From: CAIPAT01 sp041665605
GTDB lineage: Bacteria; Verrucomicrobiota; Lentisphaeria; Victivallales; Victivallaceae
DNA: 64,000 bases
NCBI GenBank assembly: GCA_041665605.1
Contig: JBAYIO010000003.1
Location: forward strand, 41,721-105,720
Direction: 5' to 3'
Shown: positions 35,392 to 44,466 of the stretch, in pieces
Numbering within the stretch: position 1 is the first letter of the stretch
How the letters are laid out: each line of letters begins with the position of its first letter
Notes under the pieces: generated by a model
Databases searched by the model: none
What the model was told of the DNA's origin: nothing
What the model saw: the letters and a program-made list of their open reading frames with translations, nothing else
Position numbers and translations under genes: made by a program

Positions 35392-36249
35392 ATGGATAAT
35401 ATTGCTGACAATAAAGATTATGCCAGGCTCTTTGACAACAGCCCGGTTTCCGCCCGGATGGGAGTCGTGGTTGTGTCGCTGGGGCGTCTTCTGGACAAAA
35501 CCGGCTATTACTGCCGCGACCGGGTCAGAAATGATTATCTGCTGCTGCTGACGCTTGACGGCAAAGCATGGGTCAGGGAGGGGAAGCGGAAAAAACTGCT
35601 CGGGAAAGGCTCCTGGTTCCTGCTGCGTCCCGGAATTGTGCATTCATACCGGGATGTCACTCCATGGTCTTTTTTGTATGTGCATTTTCATGGCGGCACG
35701 GCGGATCAGGTGATTAACGGGCTGTCATTTTTTAAACGCGAGAATCTCGGGTTCGGGCAGTCCGGAAATGAGGCTAAGGAGCTGTTGAGCCGGCTGGTGG
35801 CCAGCGCGAATGACGTCACCATGCCCGGTGAAATTCTGAGAAATGCCGTGCTGCTCGAACTGCTGACCTGCCTGCATTCAAATTACCGCAACAATCAGTC
35901 CGGCTATGAACCGCTGGTCAAGGCTTATGAATATATTGCCGACAATCTGGACCGGGAACTGGAGCTGCCGCGCCTGGCGGAAATCACCGGCGTTTCGCAA
36001 TTTCATCTGGTCAGGATTTTCAAAGAGAAATACGGGTATCCGCCAATCCGTTTCATGCAGAAATTAAGGATCGAAAAAGCCAAGGAACTGCTGCGGCGCG
36101 AACCCGGCAGCCGCAAGATCTATGAAATAGCCGAACTGTCCGGTTTTAAGGACCCGCTCTATTTTTCCAAAGTTTTCAGCAAGTGGACCGGCATGTCTCC
36201 GGAGAAATTCAGGATTTACGCCAAACGGCCGGACCCGGCCGGCCAGTGA
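35392..36249 (+). CDS. AraC-family transcriptional regulator
   Basis: The 285-aa protein has an N-terminal cupin-like sensing domain (GSWFLLRPGIVHSYRDVTPWSFLYVHFHG). Two C-terminal helix-turn-helices follow: ELELPRLAEITGVSQFHLVRIFKEKYGYPPIRFMQKLRIEKAKELLRR and KIYEIAELSGFKDPLYFSKVFSKWTGMSPEKFR. It is divergent from the URO-D gene and followed by a PHP gene, which fits a sugar-responsive activator of flanking genes. I use ATG 35392; a TTG at 35380 is possible. Confidence 0.92.
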   Translation: MDNIADNKDYARLFDNSPVSARMGVVVVSLGRLLDKTGYYCRDRVRNDYLLLLTLDGKAWVREGKRKKLLGKGSWFLLRPGIVHSYRDVTPWSFLYVHFHGGTADQVINGLSFFKRENLGFGQSGNEAKELLSRLVASANDVTMPGEILRNAVLLELLTCLHSNYRNNQSGYEPLVKAYEYIADNLDRELELPRLAEITGVSQFHLVRIFKEKYGYPPIRFMQKLRIEKAKELLRREPGSRKIYEIAELSGFKDPLYFSKVFSKWTGMSPEKFRIYAKRPDPAGQ

Positions 36250-36342
36250 AGACAAAATTCATTTTGACTGGGAAAAATTTATTTAATGGCTATCTTAGGA
36301 ATGCGGTTTATATCCTTATAGAAAATAGAACGGGAGGAGATC

Positions 36343-37248
36343 ATGAAAAAATTTCGTTATGACATTTCCGGAAACTGGTACAAAGGCAACACGCATCTGC
36401 ACAGCACGGCATCTGACGGCGGCAAGAGTTTCAAGGAGCTGGCGGAATTATATAAGTCGGCTGGCTATGATTTTCTTTTTCGCACCGATCACTGGGTGAA
36501 TTCAGATGTGGAAAAAGATGCGGAGAACTATCCGCTGCTGTGGTTTGACGGAGTGGAACTCGACGGGAAGGACCATACGGGGTCATATTTCCATGTGATA
36601 TGCCTCGGGCGGATCACCGGGATACGCAGTGAAGACGGCTTTGAGAACGGGTTGCGATCAGCGCGGCGGCAGGGGGCAATCACCATCCTGGCCCATCCGC
36701 ACTGGTGCGGCAACTCGCTGGAAGACTGCATCCGGTGGCCGTTTGACGGGGTGGAAGTGTACAACCATGTCTGTCACTGGCTGAACGGCAAAAGCAGCGG
36801 GCTGGTCCACTGGGATGCGGCATTGAATCACAATCCGGACGTGCTGGCGTTTGCGGTGGATGACGCCCATCTCCGGCCGGAGCATCCCGGCTGGAACGGC
36901 GGCTGGATCATGGTTAACGCCGGGGAATGCACCAGGCCGGCCGTCATCAGCGCAATCCGCCGCGGCAATTTTTATTCAAGCTGCGGCCCGGAAATACAAT
37001 CCATTGCATGTGACGGAACCGAATTGCATGTGACAACATCGCCAGTCCGGTTTGCAAGACTTGTCGGACCCGGTTTCCGCGGCGACAGAAAGGGTTGTTT
37101 TGGCGGGCAGCTCATCACCAGTTTCAGCCTGCCCTTAATGCCCGAGTGGCAATATGCTTACCTGGAGATTGAGGATCGGGAAGGGCGGCGGGCATGGACA
37201 AACAATCTGTTCATTGCGGACAATCCATCCGAAGCAGACGATATTTGA
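36343..37248 (+). CDS. PHP-domain metal-dependent phosphoesterase (CehA/McbA-like)
   Basis: The 301-aa protein shows PHP metal ligands: GNTHLHSTASDGG (HxH), FLFRTDHW, TILAHPHWCGN and AFAVDDAHL (D-x-H). It resembles CehA/McbA-type members, which act on phosphates or esters. The start has a GGGAGGAG site. It follows the AraC gene with 93 bp between. The substrate cannot be read from the sequence. Confidence 0.88.
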   Translation: MKKFRYDISGNWYKGNTHLHSTASDGGKSFKELAELYKSAGYDFLFRTDHWVNSDVEKDAENYPLLWFDGVELDGKDHTGSYFHVICLGRITGIRSEDGFENGLRSARRQGAITILAHPHWCGNSLEDCIRWPFDGVEVYNHVCHWLNGKSSGLVHWDAALNHNPDVLAFAVDDAHLRPEHPGWNGGWIMVNAGECTRPAVISAIRRGNFYSSCGPEIQSIACDGTELHVTTSPVRFARLVGPGFRGDRKGCFGGQLITSFSLPLMPEWQYAYLEIEDREGRRAWTNNLFIADNPSEADDI

Positions 37249-37297
37249 CACGCAACATTAACGGCGCCTTATATTGCCGGACAGCCGCGAAACAAGA

Positions 37298-37981
37298 TCA
37301 GGCGCCGGTTTTATCCGCGCCATAGATCCGCCTGATATCCGGAAGCTCAGTTGAATAGTAGTGCACCCAGATATAAATGTGATTGAACAGCGCAAGGACA
37401 AGCGCGGCAGCCGAAGCATACCATAAGCCGGGAACCCACAGCAGAAAGAAGCCGAAGGTGTACATCCCGTTGCCTGTAAACCGGAAAATGCCCTCTCTGA
37501 CGAACGGCATGGAACGGTAAGATGCATCGAAGTGATCTATCCCCAGCGCGCGTTTGAACGTGAAGTAGCGTTTGACCGAATACAGCAAATAAATCGCCGG
37601 AATCAGCATAACCACCGCGCCGGACCGCAGCGCGGTTTCATTCAGATGAAGCGTATTCCGGTTCGAAAATGCGAGCATGAATACAAAAATCACCCGCAAA
37701 ATGCCCAGCGCCGCAAAAACTGAGGCATAGACGGCAAAGCCGCGCTTCCCGAATATTCCGGTCAACAGCGACAAATGAAGTTGAGTCCGCCAGCAGAACC
37801 AGACAAATATCTGATGTGCCGCCGCGGTTGCCGCCGCCAGCCAGAACCAGGCCGTGCTGGATAATCCCCAAAAACTGCCGGCCCGGATGCAGTCTGTGCC
37901 GCTGACAGAGAACAGCCCCGCCAGAAGAACCGCCAGCAGTAAAGCATGCAGCCACTGTTTTTCGAAGATTAATCCGTTCAT
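37298..37981 (-). CDS. PEMT/isoprenylcysteine methyltransferase-like membrane protein
   Basis: The 227-aa protein has five or six hydrophobic segments. Its C-terminal VREGIFRFTGNGMYTFGFFLLWVPGL...NHIYIWVHYYSTELPDIRRIYG matches the phospholipid N-methyltransferase/ICMT pattern (RxTxNPMYT-like, HYYxTE, RIYG). It may methylate a lipid headgroup. It stands alone on the minus strand, convergent with the PHP gene. Confidence 0.72.
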   Translation of the reverse strand: MNGLIFEKQWLHALLLAVLLAGLFSVSGTDCIRAGSFWGLSSTAWFWLAAATAAAHQIFVWFCWRTQLHLSLLTGIFGKRGFAVYASVFAALGILRVIFVFMLAFSNRNTLHLNETALRSGAVVMLIPAIYLLYSVKRYFTFKRALGIDHFDASYRSMPFVREGIFRFTGNGMYTFGFFLLWVPGLWYASAAALVLALFNHIYIWVHYYSTELPDIRRIYGADKTGA

Positions 37982-38306
37982 ATATATTCTCTTTCACGTT
38001 TTCCGGTGACAAGAGGCCGGCGCTCTGAATCCATAATATATTTCGCTGAATGTCTATTTACTATACTTGGAATAGCGCCATTTCTTAACGGCCTTATTAT
38101 AATTAAGATGATAAAGCGGAAAACTGAAGATTTTTACGGCTTAAGTAAATTAGTCTTGTTATTTTTCTCATTTTTTTCAAACCATCCGTTGAAAAATCAT
38201 TTCCACCCATTAGATTAAACGCGTTTATTTTTATGAAAACGGAAGATGATAAGTTTTTAGTTCATTATAAACAACCTTAACAACGACAGGAGTCAAAGGT
38301 AAAAAG
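37982..38306. other. Intergenic region before the pyrophosphatase
   Basis: No gene is seen in 325 bp. The stretch is AT-rich and separates divergent genes, so it must hold promoters. The pyrophosphatase start is preceded by CAGGAG and AAAGG segments. I recognise no riboswitch. Confidence 0.5.
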
Positions 38307-40745
38307 ATGAGTATCAGTAAATCGATTCTAAAGGGGGCAGCGTTTATGACGATTGCCTTGGGGGCAACGTCAACGTTCGCCAGTGAAGCGGACATCAAGA
38401 TCCCGGACTTGAGCAAGATTTCGTTTAACGTCCTCGGTCACGGCGTAGCAGGGCTTCACCTGATGTATGCCGGGCTGGTGGTGTGCGTAATCGGACTGAT
38501 TTTCGGCTGGATTCAGTACAAGCAGACTGACGCGATGCCGGTTCACAAATCAATGGCCAATGTCTCTCAGGTCATCTGGGAAACCTGTAAGACCTATCTT
38601 TGGCAGCAGGGTAAATTCCTGGCTATTCTCTGGGCTCTGATCGCCCTCTGCATGGTTTACTACTTCGGATTCCTTAATCATGGCACTCCCGGTAATGTTT
38701 GTATTATTCTCCTGGCTTCAGTGCTCGGGATTCTCGGTTCCTACGGTGTGGCATGGTTCGGTATCAGAATCAACACCAAGGCCAATTCCCGTTCCGCCTT
38801 TGCCGCTCTGCGCGGAACTCCCTGGCAGGCTCTCGCAATCCCGCTGAAATCCGGGATGAGCGTCGGGCTGCTGCTGGTCAGCGTTGAACTCTTCTTCATG
38901 ATCTGCATTCTCTCCTTCCTGCCGACAGATCTGGTCGGCCCCTGCTTTATCGGTTTCGCCATCGGCGAATCCCTCGGCGCCAGCGTACTCAGAATCTGCG
39001 GCGGCATCTTCACTAAGATCGCGGACATCGGTTCCGACCTGATGAAGATTGTTTTCAAGCTGCCCGAAGACGATCCCAAAAACCCCGGTGTTATCGCCGA
39101 CTGTACCGGTGACAATGCCGGCGACAGCGTCGGACCGACCGCCGACGGTTTTGAAACCTACGGCGTAACCGGCGTCGCGCTGGTCGCGTTCCTCGCGCTG
39201 GCGCTGCTGGGCAAGCCGGAACTTTGCGGACAGCTCATCATCTGGATTTTCACGATGCGTATCCTGATGATCCTGACCTCGCTGTTCTCATACACTCTCA
39301 ACGACAAGCTTTGCACTGCCAAATTTAAAGATGCAAAAGAATTTGATGCGGAAATGCCGATGACCCAGTTGGTATGGCTGACCTCAATCATTTCTGTTGC
39401 CGTCACTTTTGCGGCCAGCTATCTGCTGCTGCCGCCCAGCAATCCGGTTTTCGGCAATCTGTGGTGGGTTCTCTCCACCATTATCAGTTGCGGAACCCTG
39501 GCGGGCGCGCTGATCCCGGAATTCACCAAGGTTTTCACCAGCACCCACTCAAAGCATGTTAAAGAAGTCGTAACGTCCTCGGAACAGGGCGGCGCTTCTC
39601 TGAATATCCTGTCCGGTTTCGTTGCCGGTAACTTCTCCGCTTTCTGGGAAGGCTTGCTGATCATTGTTCTGATGTACATCAGCTACAACCTTTCAGATGA
39701 TGTGTTCCTGCTGGCGCTGTTCCCCGAAACCATGCAGTTTGCCGCTCCGATTTTCGCGTTCGGCCTCGTTGCGTTCGGTTTCCTCGGCATGGGTCCTGTC
39801 ACCATCGCGGTTGACAGTTTCGGCCCGGTTTCCGACAATGCCCAGTCTGTTTACGAACTGAGCCAGATCGAAGCCATTCCGAATGTTAAAGCTGAAATCA
39901 AAAAAGATTTCGGTTTCGAACCTGACTTTGAATGCGCCAAGCACAACCTCGAGAAAAACGACGGTGCCGGCAATACCTTCAAAGCGACTGCCAAGCCGGT
40001 GCTGATCGGTACCGCCGTAGTCGGCGCCCTCACCATGATCTTCGGTATCATCCTGTTGCTCGACAGAACCATTGCCCAGGGCAAAGTCATTGAAAAATTG
40101 AGTGTTGTCCAGCCGGAAATCATCCTCGGCTTCCTGATGGGCGGCGCGGTAATTTACTGGTTCACCGGGGCTTCAACCCAGGCGGTTGTGACCGGTTCCT
40201 ACAGAGCGGTTGTGTATATCAAGGAAAACATCAAGCTTGATGCCGCCACCGCCTCGATCAAAGACAGCAAGGAAGTTGTCAAGATCTGCACCCAGTATGC
40301 CCAGAAGGGTATGTGGAATATCTTCATCGCGATTTTCTGTTTCGCGCTGGCGCTGCCGTTCTTCAATGCCTATCTGTTCATCGGCTACCTGATCGGCATC
40401 GCTTTCTTCGGTCTTTATCAGGCGATCTTCATGGCTAACGCCGGCGGCGCCTGGGACAATGCCAAGAAAGTCGTTGAAGTTGACATGAAGATGAAGAACA
40501 CTCCGCTGCATGAAGCCAGCGTTGTCGGCGACACTGTCGGCGACCCCTTCAAAGATACTTCTTCCGTGGCGATGAACCCGGTTATCAAGTTCACCACTCT
40601 CTTCGGCCTGCTGGCTGTTGAAATCTCGGTGACCATGACCGATTCTCTCGTCAAGATGATCATTTCCGGAGTATTCTTTGCGGTTGCTCTGTTCTTTGTT
40701 CATCGTTCCTTCTACGGAATGAGAATTCCGACAGATAAAAAATAA
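38307..40745 (+). CDS. hppA: Membrane-bound proton-translocating pyrophosphatase (divergent)
   Basis: The 812-aa multi-pass protein couples PPi hydrolysis to ion pumping. Conserved blocks include GESLGASV, GGIFTKIADIGSDLM, LPEDDPKNPGVIADCTGDNAGDSVGPTADGFETYGVTG (265-274 region) and the C-terminal GDTVGDPFKDTSS. The GNTFKA motif carries Lys where K+-dependent enzymes have Ala, pointing to the K+-independent class. The usual DVGADLVGKVE loop reads DIGSDLMKIVF (240-250), one residue shorter and without the Glu. A secretory-like N-terminus precedes the first TM. A strong terminator follows. Confidence 0.93.
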   Translation: MSISKSILKGAAFMTIALGATSTFASEADIKIPDLSKISFNVLGHGVAGLHLMYAGLVVCVIGLIFGWIQYKQTDAMPVHKSMANVSQVIWETCKTYLWQQGKFLAILWALIALCMVYYFGFLNHGTPGNVCIILLASVLGILGSYGVAWFGIRINTKANSRSAFAALRGTPWQALAIPLKSGMSVGLLLVSVELFFMICILSFLPTDLVGPCFIGFAIGESLGASVLRICGGIFTKIADIGSDLMKIVFKLPEDDPKNPGVIADCTGDNAGDSVGPTADGFETYGVTGVALVAFLALALLGKPELCGQLIIWIFTMRILMILTSLFSYTLNDKLCTAKFKDAKEFDAEMPMTQLVWLTSIISVAVTFAASYLLLPPSNPVFGNLWWVLSTIISCGTLAGALIPEFTKVFTSTHSKHVKEVVTSSEQGGASLNILSGFVAGNFSAFWEGLLIIVLMYISYNLSDDVFLLALFPETMQFAAPIFAFGLVAFGFLGMGPVTIAVDSFGPVSDNAQSVYELSQIEAIPNVKAEIKKDFGFEPDFECAKHNLEKNDGAGNTFKATAKPVLIGTAVVGALTMIFGIILLLDRTIAQGKVIEKLSVVQPEIILGFLMGGAVIYWFTGASTQAVVTGSYRAVVYIKENIKLDAATASIKDSKEVVKICTQYAQKGMWNIFIAIFCFALALPFFNAYLFIGYLIGIAFFGLYQAIFMANAGGAWDNAKKVVEVDMKMKNTPLHEASVVGDTVGDPFKDTSSVAMNPVIKFTTLFGLLAVEISVTMTDSLVKMIISGVFFAVALFFVHRSFYGMRIPTDKK

Positions 40746-40767
40746 TTATCTGTTTGCAGAAATATCG

Positions 40768-40803
40768 AGGCTTAAGCGTCAACCGGCGCTTAAGCCTTTT
40801 GAT
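40768..40803 (+). terminator. Intrinsic terminator of the pyrophosphatase gene
   Basis: AGGCTTAAGCG (40768-40778) and CGCTTAAGCCT (40787-40797) form an 11-bp stem with a TCAACCGG loop, followed by a T-run. Confidence 0.92.
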
Positions 40804-40942
40804 TTTTATCTGAAAACGATTATTTCTTTCGCCGGAAATTGTTGCAAGTTCATTATTTAATGTTAAATTATGACTCCTTTGTATTTTTAATTTACTTGTT
40901 TATACATATAGAATTACGATTTAATCGAGAACGGAGACCCAA

Positions 40943-42454
40943 ATGAGTGAGATTCATGAAAATGCCGCGGCGGATGTTGAAAATGTAAGTCATGACGATG
41001 TTTTCAGCCAGCGGATCAATAAAGTGGAAGAACTGAAAGCTGCCGGCATCGCACCTTTCGGCGAACGTTTTGACGGCAGCCAGTTAATCAATACTGTGCG
41101 CGAAGGATTCAAACTTGAATTGGCGGAAAGTACCGAACAGCCGGCCGTTATTGCCGGACGCCTGATGGGCATGCGCGTAATGGGCGGTTCAATTTTTGCC
41201 GACGTCAAGGACAGCTCCGCCAAAATTCAGTTGTTTGTCAATAAAAAAGAGCTTGGCGAAGAGGAATTCAAACTGTTCAAGAAGCTGGATATCGGTGATC
41301 TGATCGGCATTCGCGGCTTGCTGTTTGTAACTAAAATGGGCGAACTGACCATCAAGGTCAGGTCCTGCGCCCTCCTGTGCAAATCACTGCGCCCGCTGCC
41401 CGAGAAATTTCACGGGCTGACCAATATTGAACAGCGCTACCGCCAGCGCTATCTTGATCTGATTATGAATGAAGAAAGCCGGGAACTGTTCAAGAAGCGT
41501 TTCGTCATTATCCGCGAAATCCGCAGATATCTTGAAGATCAGGGGTTCATTGAAGTTGAAACCCCGATGCTGCAACCCCTTGCGGGCGGCGCCATCGCCA
41601 ACCCGTTCAAGACCTATTATGAAGCCTTGAGCAGCGAAATGTTCATGCGCATCGCGCCGGAGCTTTATTTGAAACGGCTGCTGGTCGGCGGATTTGAAAA
41701 AGTGTTCGAACTGAACCGCAATTTCCGCAATGAAGGCATGGACCGCCGCCACAATCCGGAATTTACCATGATTGAAATTTATCAGGCTTACGGCGACTGC
41801 CGCACCATGATGGACCTGATTGAGGAAATGGTTACGCAGATAGCGCAGAAGGTCTTCGGGAAGATGGCGATAGACCACGGCAACGGCAAGGTCATCAGCC
41901 TTGAACGTCCCTGGAAAAGAATCTCCTATTCAGACTTGATCAAGGAACGCATCGGCGCCGACTGGTTCGATATCACTCCCGAAGAAAGAGTAGTCCGCGC
42001 CAAAGCAATGGGCGTTGAACTGGAACCCGGCCTGCCGGATTTCAAAGTCACCAATGAAGTCTATGAGAAGAAGATCGAACATACCCTGATTCAGCCGACT
42101 TTTGTCACCAGGCTGCCGGCGCAACTGGTTCCGCTGGCAAAAGCATGCGGCGACAATCCGGAATTCGTGGATGTCTTCGAACTTGAAATCAACGGACAGG
42201 AAGTGGCTCCCGGCTATTCCGAACTCAATGATCCGATTGAACAGCGCAAACGGTTTATGGATCAGTTCGAACGCGAACGCAAGCCGGGCGATGAAGTTTC
42301 CGACAAGGTTGACGAGGATTTTCTGGTCGCGCTTGAACACGGCATGCCTCCGGCCGGCGGCATGGGTATCGGCATTGACCGTCTGGTCATGATGCTTACC
42401 GGCGCCGAATCCATTCGCGATGTCGTGCTTTTCCCGCAAATGCGCAAAAAATAA
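40943..42454 (+). CDS. lysS: Lysyl-tRNA synthetase, class II
   Basis: The 503-aa enzyme charges tRNA-Lys. It has an N-terminal OB-fold anticodon-binding domain (GRLMGMRVMGGSIFADVKDSSAKIQLF) and class II motifs 1 (FIEVETPMLQP), 2 (FRNEGMDRRHNPEFTMIEIYQAY) and 3 (GMGIGIDRLVMMLTG). Length fits. It is monocistronic, between two strong terminators. Confidence 0.97.
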   Translation: MSEIHENAAADVENVSHDDVFSQRINKVEELKAAGIAPFGERFDGSQLINTVREGFKLELAESTEQPAVIAGRLMGMRVMGGSIFADVKDSSAKIQLFVNKKELGEEEFKLFKKLDIGDLIGIRGLLFVTKMGELTIKVRSCALLCKSLRPLPEKFHGLTNIEQRYRQRYLDLIMNEESRELFKKRFVIIREIRRYLEDQGFIEVETPMLQPLAGGAIANPFKTYYEALSSEMFMRIAPELYLKRLLVGGFEKVFELNRNFRNEGMDRRHNPEFTMIEIYQAYGDCRTMMDLIEEMVTQIAQKVFGKMAIDHGNGKVISLERPWKRISYSDLIKERIGADWFDITPEERVVRAKAMGVELEPGLPDFKVTNEVYEKKIEHTLIQPTFVTRLPAQLVPLAKACGDNPEFVDVFELEINGQEVAPGYSELNDPIEQRKRFMDQFERERKPGDEVSDKVDEDFLVALEHGMPPAGGMGIGIDRLVMMLTGAESIRDVVLFPQMRKK

Positions 42455-42476
42455 TTGCGTTTTGCCTATCCTTCAT

Positions 42477-42512
42477 CCGCAGGTTGAAAAAGTTCAGCCT
42501 GCGGTTTTTTTT
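42477..42512 (+). terminator. Intrinsic terminator of lysS
   Basis: CCGCAGGTTGA (42477-42487) pairs with TCAGCCTGCGG (42494-42504), with one G-U pair, followed by eight T. Confidence 0.92.
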
Positions 42513-42588
42513 ACTCCGGCTCTTGACTTCACTGCTGCATCCCGCTATTTTTTAATGAGAAATAAAGTAAATAATATCTTCTAAGGAA

Positions 42589-44466
42589 ATGAAAATGCAC
42601 TGGCTTAACCGCATTTACTGTTCAATCGCGGCGCTTGCTGTCCTGTCCGGCATCACCGGCTGCTCAACTTCGAACCCGACTCTGGGTTATATCGGGGCAA
42701 TCGAGCAGAACAGGCATCTGGATGCGGATTCCCTGTACAAAGAAGATCTCACGAAGAAGGGCCGCGACATGGAATTGTGCCTTATGGAGAAAGGGCGCAT
42801 TACCCAGCTTCAGGGCGATTTCAATGCCAGCCGCAAAAGTTTTGACGAACAGGTTGAGATACTGAAGCATCGGGAACTGGATGACAATACCCTGCCGGGC
42901 GCGGAAATCAATACCGGTTCCGTTCTGGTCAACGACAATATGCTGCCTTACAAAGCCCGGCTTTTTGAGGTAGAGATGATTTATCTTTCCCAGTCTTTCA
43001 ATTATCTGGCGAAAGGCGACCTGGAGGGAGCGGTCGTGGAGATACGCAATGCTGATTTTCTGTTGAATGAGGCGGAAAAAGTGCGCGCCGGCAAAGATTT
43101 CAAAGAAGAAGGCATCCGTAATTCAGAGTCAGGCATTCAAAAGAAGTTGTTTGAAAACCAGAAAGCCATCCAGGCAAAATCGCAAGCTGTTACTGCAACG
43201 ACGCCGGCAGCCGCAACAACTACTATTACAACAACGACACCAACAGCAGCGACAACTACTATTACAACAACGACGGCGCCGGCAGCCGCGACAACGCCGG
43301 CTGCGGCAACAACATCTGCAACAACCACCACTATAACTACTACGGCGGCAGCACCTGCTACACTTGCGGCGGCAACCGCCACTACTACTACGACGACTAC
43401 GACAACGACAACGACAGCCACTGCGCCTGCCGCCAAGCTTTCTCCGGAAGAAGCCAAAAAGAAATCCGAAGAAGCCGCGAAGAGGGCCGAATACGAAAAT
43501 AAGAGCAAAGAGGAGTATGAAAAAAGTTTTGCTGAAATGGCCGAAGTTCTTGCCAAAGCGAAAAGTTCCGTCTTAAATCCGTATGTCCTGTACGTAAGCG
43601 GGATTATCCATGAAATGAACAGGGAACTCGATGACGCCTATATTTCCTACAAGCAGGGGCTGGAAGTCATGCCGTCAAATCCATATTTGCAGCGGGATGT
43701 CGTCCGGCTTGCCCGCAAGCTGAATAAAACTAATGATTTTGACAAGCTTAAAACATCCTATCCGGTGCTATGGAAGCAGTTTGAATCCAATGTTTCATCC
43801 GGCAAAGACGGACGTCTGGTGGTGCTGTATGAGTACGGCTGGGCTCCGCGGAAAAAAGAAGTTTTCATCACTCTGGCGGCGGTCGCCGTGGCCTATCCTG
43901 TTTATCAATTCAAATGGTGTGAAGCATCACCCATGCTGGTATCATCCGAACTGGGCGAGATCGGCCCCACCTCGCCGATATGCTACATGAACGCGCTTGC
44001 GCTCCGGGCGCTCAAGGAAGAGGCAAAGTGGCGCATCATCAGGCAGTCCGCCCGCGTGGCCATTAAAGGCGGCGTGTTCGCCGCCGGAACCACGATGGCG
44101 TTTGCCAGTAACAATACCGGCGTCCAGCTCGCAGGTGTCGGCATCATGGCGGCATCGGCCATTTACAACAACGTCAGCGAGAAAGCTGATCTGCGCTGCT
44201 TTATGACCCTGCCTGAGAACGTTCAGATTCTCGTGGCCGACATTCCTGCCGGAACTCACAAAATTGCGTTCGCCCCCAAGGGAACTCAGTTACATTTGGA
44301 AGAATCCGTTCCCGTGATTGCGGGAAAGACTACCATAATACGGGTCGTTCAAGTCGGTCCGCGCCTCATTTGTCAGCGGTTATGGCCTGCGGAACCGGAA
44401 AAGAAATCAACATCTGATCACGCGGAAACGCAATCAAATAAATCACAGGAGGTCAACAAATCATGA
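42589..44466 (+). CDS. COG3014-type lipoprotein with long Thr/Ala-rich insertion
   Basis: The 625-aa protein has a lipoprotein signal (LSGITGC, Cys about residue 25). An N-terminal TPR-like part (YLAKGDLEGAVVEIRNADFLLNEAEKV) is followed by an Ala/Thr-only region of about 90 residues, a Lys/Glu-rich helix and a second part (YVLYVSGIIHEMNRELDDAYISYKQGLEV...KADLRCFMTLPENVQILVADIPAGTHKI). Family members lack the Thr/Ala spacer, which comes from ACN-triplet repeats. It is the first gene of the envelope operon; its TGA overlaps the next ATG (ATGA). Confidence 0.82.
   Translation: MKMHWLNRIYCSIAALAVLSGITGCSTSNPTLGYIGAIEQNRHLDADSLYKEDLTKKGRDMELCLMEKGRITQLQGDFNASRKSFDEQVEILKHRELDDNTLPGAEINTGSVLVNDNMLPYKARLFEVEMIYLSQSFNYLAKGDLEGAVVEIRNADFLLNEAEKVRAGKDFKEEGIRNSESGIQKKLFENQKAIQAKSQAVTATTPAAATTTITTTTPTAATTTITTTTAPAAATTPAAATTSATTTTITTTAAAPATLAAATATTTTTTTTTTTTATAPAAKLSPEEAKKKSEEAAKRAEYENKSKEEYEKSFAEMAEVLAKAKSSVLNPYVLYVSGIIHEMNRELDDAYISYKQGLEVMPSNPYLQRDVVRLARKLNKTNDFDKLKTSYPVLWKQFESNVSSGKDGRLVVLYEYGWAPRKKEVFITLAAVAVAYPVYQFKWCEASPMLVSSELGEIGPTSPICYMNALALRALKEEAKWRIIRQSARVAIKGGVFAAGTTMAFASNNTGVQLAGVGIMAASAIYNNVSEKADLRCFMTLPENVQILVADIPAGTHKIAFAPKGTQLHLEESVPVIAGKTTIIRVVQVGPRLICQRLWPAEPEKKSTSDHAETQSNKSQEVNKS
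43196..43432 (+). repeat. ACN-triplet-rich low-complexity tract encoding poly-Thr/Ala
   Basis: The tract is built from ACA, ACG, ACT and GCN codons, with several near-identical (ACA)n/(ACG)n blocks. It encodes about 80 Thr and Ala residues between two folded parts of the COG3014-type lipoprotein. Triplet periodicity keeps the frame open. Confidence 0.8.

Noticed and set aside
43137..43556. Minus-strand Val/Ala-rich 139-aa ORF
   Set aside because: Antisense of the Thr/Ala tract in the COG3014 gene.
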